Shown here: one piece after another, positions 4,935-5,093 of the stretch | Position numbering within the stretch: the first letter of the stretch is position 1 | Layout of the letters: every line of letters starts with the position of its first letter | Assembly: GCA_018816815.1 (NCBI GenBank) | Contig: JAHIVD010000041.1 | Span: 1 to 5,093 of the forward strand | DNA: 5,093 nucleotides | Direction: 5' to 3' | From: Patescibacteria group bacterium | GTDB taxonomy: Bacteria; Patescibacteriota; Microgenomatia; Daviesbacterales; UBA10151 | Translations under genes and position numbers: made by a program | Notes under the pieces: generated by a model | The model's database searches: none | Seen by the model: only the letters and a program-made list of their open reading frames with translations | Told to the model about the DNA's origin: nothing

Positions 4935-5093
4935 ATGTCTGCCCATTCATCAAAAGGCTTTACCTTAGTTGAACTCCTGGTTGTTATCTCAATAATAGCT
5001 ATACTTTCAGTAATTGGTATTGTTGTTTTTACAGGTGTCCAAAAAGGAGCCAGGGATGCTAAAAGAAAAGCTGATATTAATGCTATAGCTAAA
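4935..5093 (+). CDS. Type IV prepilin-like protein, 3' truncated by window end
   Basis: The first 53 codons of a type IV pilin or pseudopilin run to the window edge with no stop. The N-terminus has a short positively charged leader, MSAHSSKG, with the prepilin peptidase cleavage site after G8. The mature protein would start FTLVELL, with F at +1 and the conserved glutamate at +5 (E12). A hydrophobic helix (about residues 9-33) follows, then a charged segment, GARDAKRKADI. After cleavage and methylation by prepilin peptidase such proteins assemble into pili, secretion pseudopili or DNA-uptake fibres. Which of these applies cannot be told from this fragment. The ATG at 4927 is out of frame and is not the start. 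Confidence 0.93.
   Translation, partial: MSAHSSKGFTLVELLVVISIIAILSVIGIVVFTGVQKGARDAKRKADINAIAK

Noticed and set aside
4927..4962. ATG at 4927 as start of the pilin gene
   Set aside because: It is in a different frame (8 nt offset) and that frame stops after about 12 codons.

Overview
The window most likely comes from a Candidate Phyla Radiation (Patescibacteria) bacterium, perhaps of the Microgenomates/Parcubacteria type. Three things suggest this: an A/T-rich genome with a 23S rRNA gene packed with introns, a shortened L1-stalk region in that rRNA, and a type IV prepilin of the GFTLVELLVVISIIAIL...RDAKRKADI style common in CPR genomes. This is an inference from sequence style; nothing in the window is diagnostic by itself.

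Positions 1-4012 are the 3' part of one 23S rRNA gene, from about E. coli position 1952 to the 3' end, cut into five exons (1-476, 1356-1406, 2250-2260, 2684-2776, 3690-4012) by four group I introns. The inner exons are 51, 11 and 93 nt, exactly the E. coli lengths for 2450-2500, 2501-2511 and 2512-2604, so the splice sites can be fixed to the base. The introns follow E. coli positions 2449, 2500, 2511 and 2604, all in the peptidyl transferase region. Introns 1, 2 and 4 carry LAGLIDADG homing endonuclease genes at 616-1239, 1522-2106 and 3081-3566. Intron 3 has none. Introns 1-3 share core sequences and form one family. Intron 4 has a different core and a single-motif, I-CreI-like endonuclease.

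Two splice sites break group I rules. Intron 2 ends in A instead of the near-universal terminal G. Intron 4 appears to have a C-A pair in place of the U-G pair at the 5' splice site. Both readings are supported by P10 pairing with the 3' exon. The 11-nt exon 3 must serve as P10 partner for intron 2 and as P1 partner for intron 3, and the two segments are adjacent but do not overlap.

Positions 4013-4212 are a spacer with hairpins and no recognisable 5S rRNA or tRNA. It is followed by a ribbon-helix-helix antitoxin (4213-4458) overlapping a PIN-domain toxin (4442-4861), then the start of a type IV prepilin-like gene (4935 to the window end). Both the antitoxin and the pilin gene have a -10 hexamer ending exactly 8 nt before the ATG, which predicts leaderless mRNAs. 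A perfect 8-bp inverted repeat flanks the toxin-antitoxin promoter and is a candidate autoregulatory operator.
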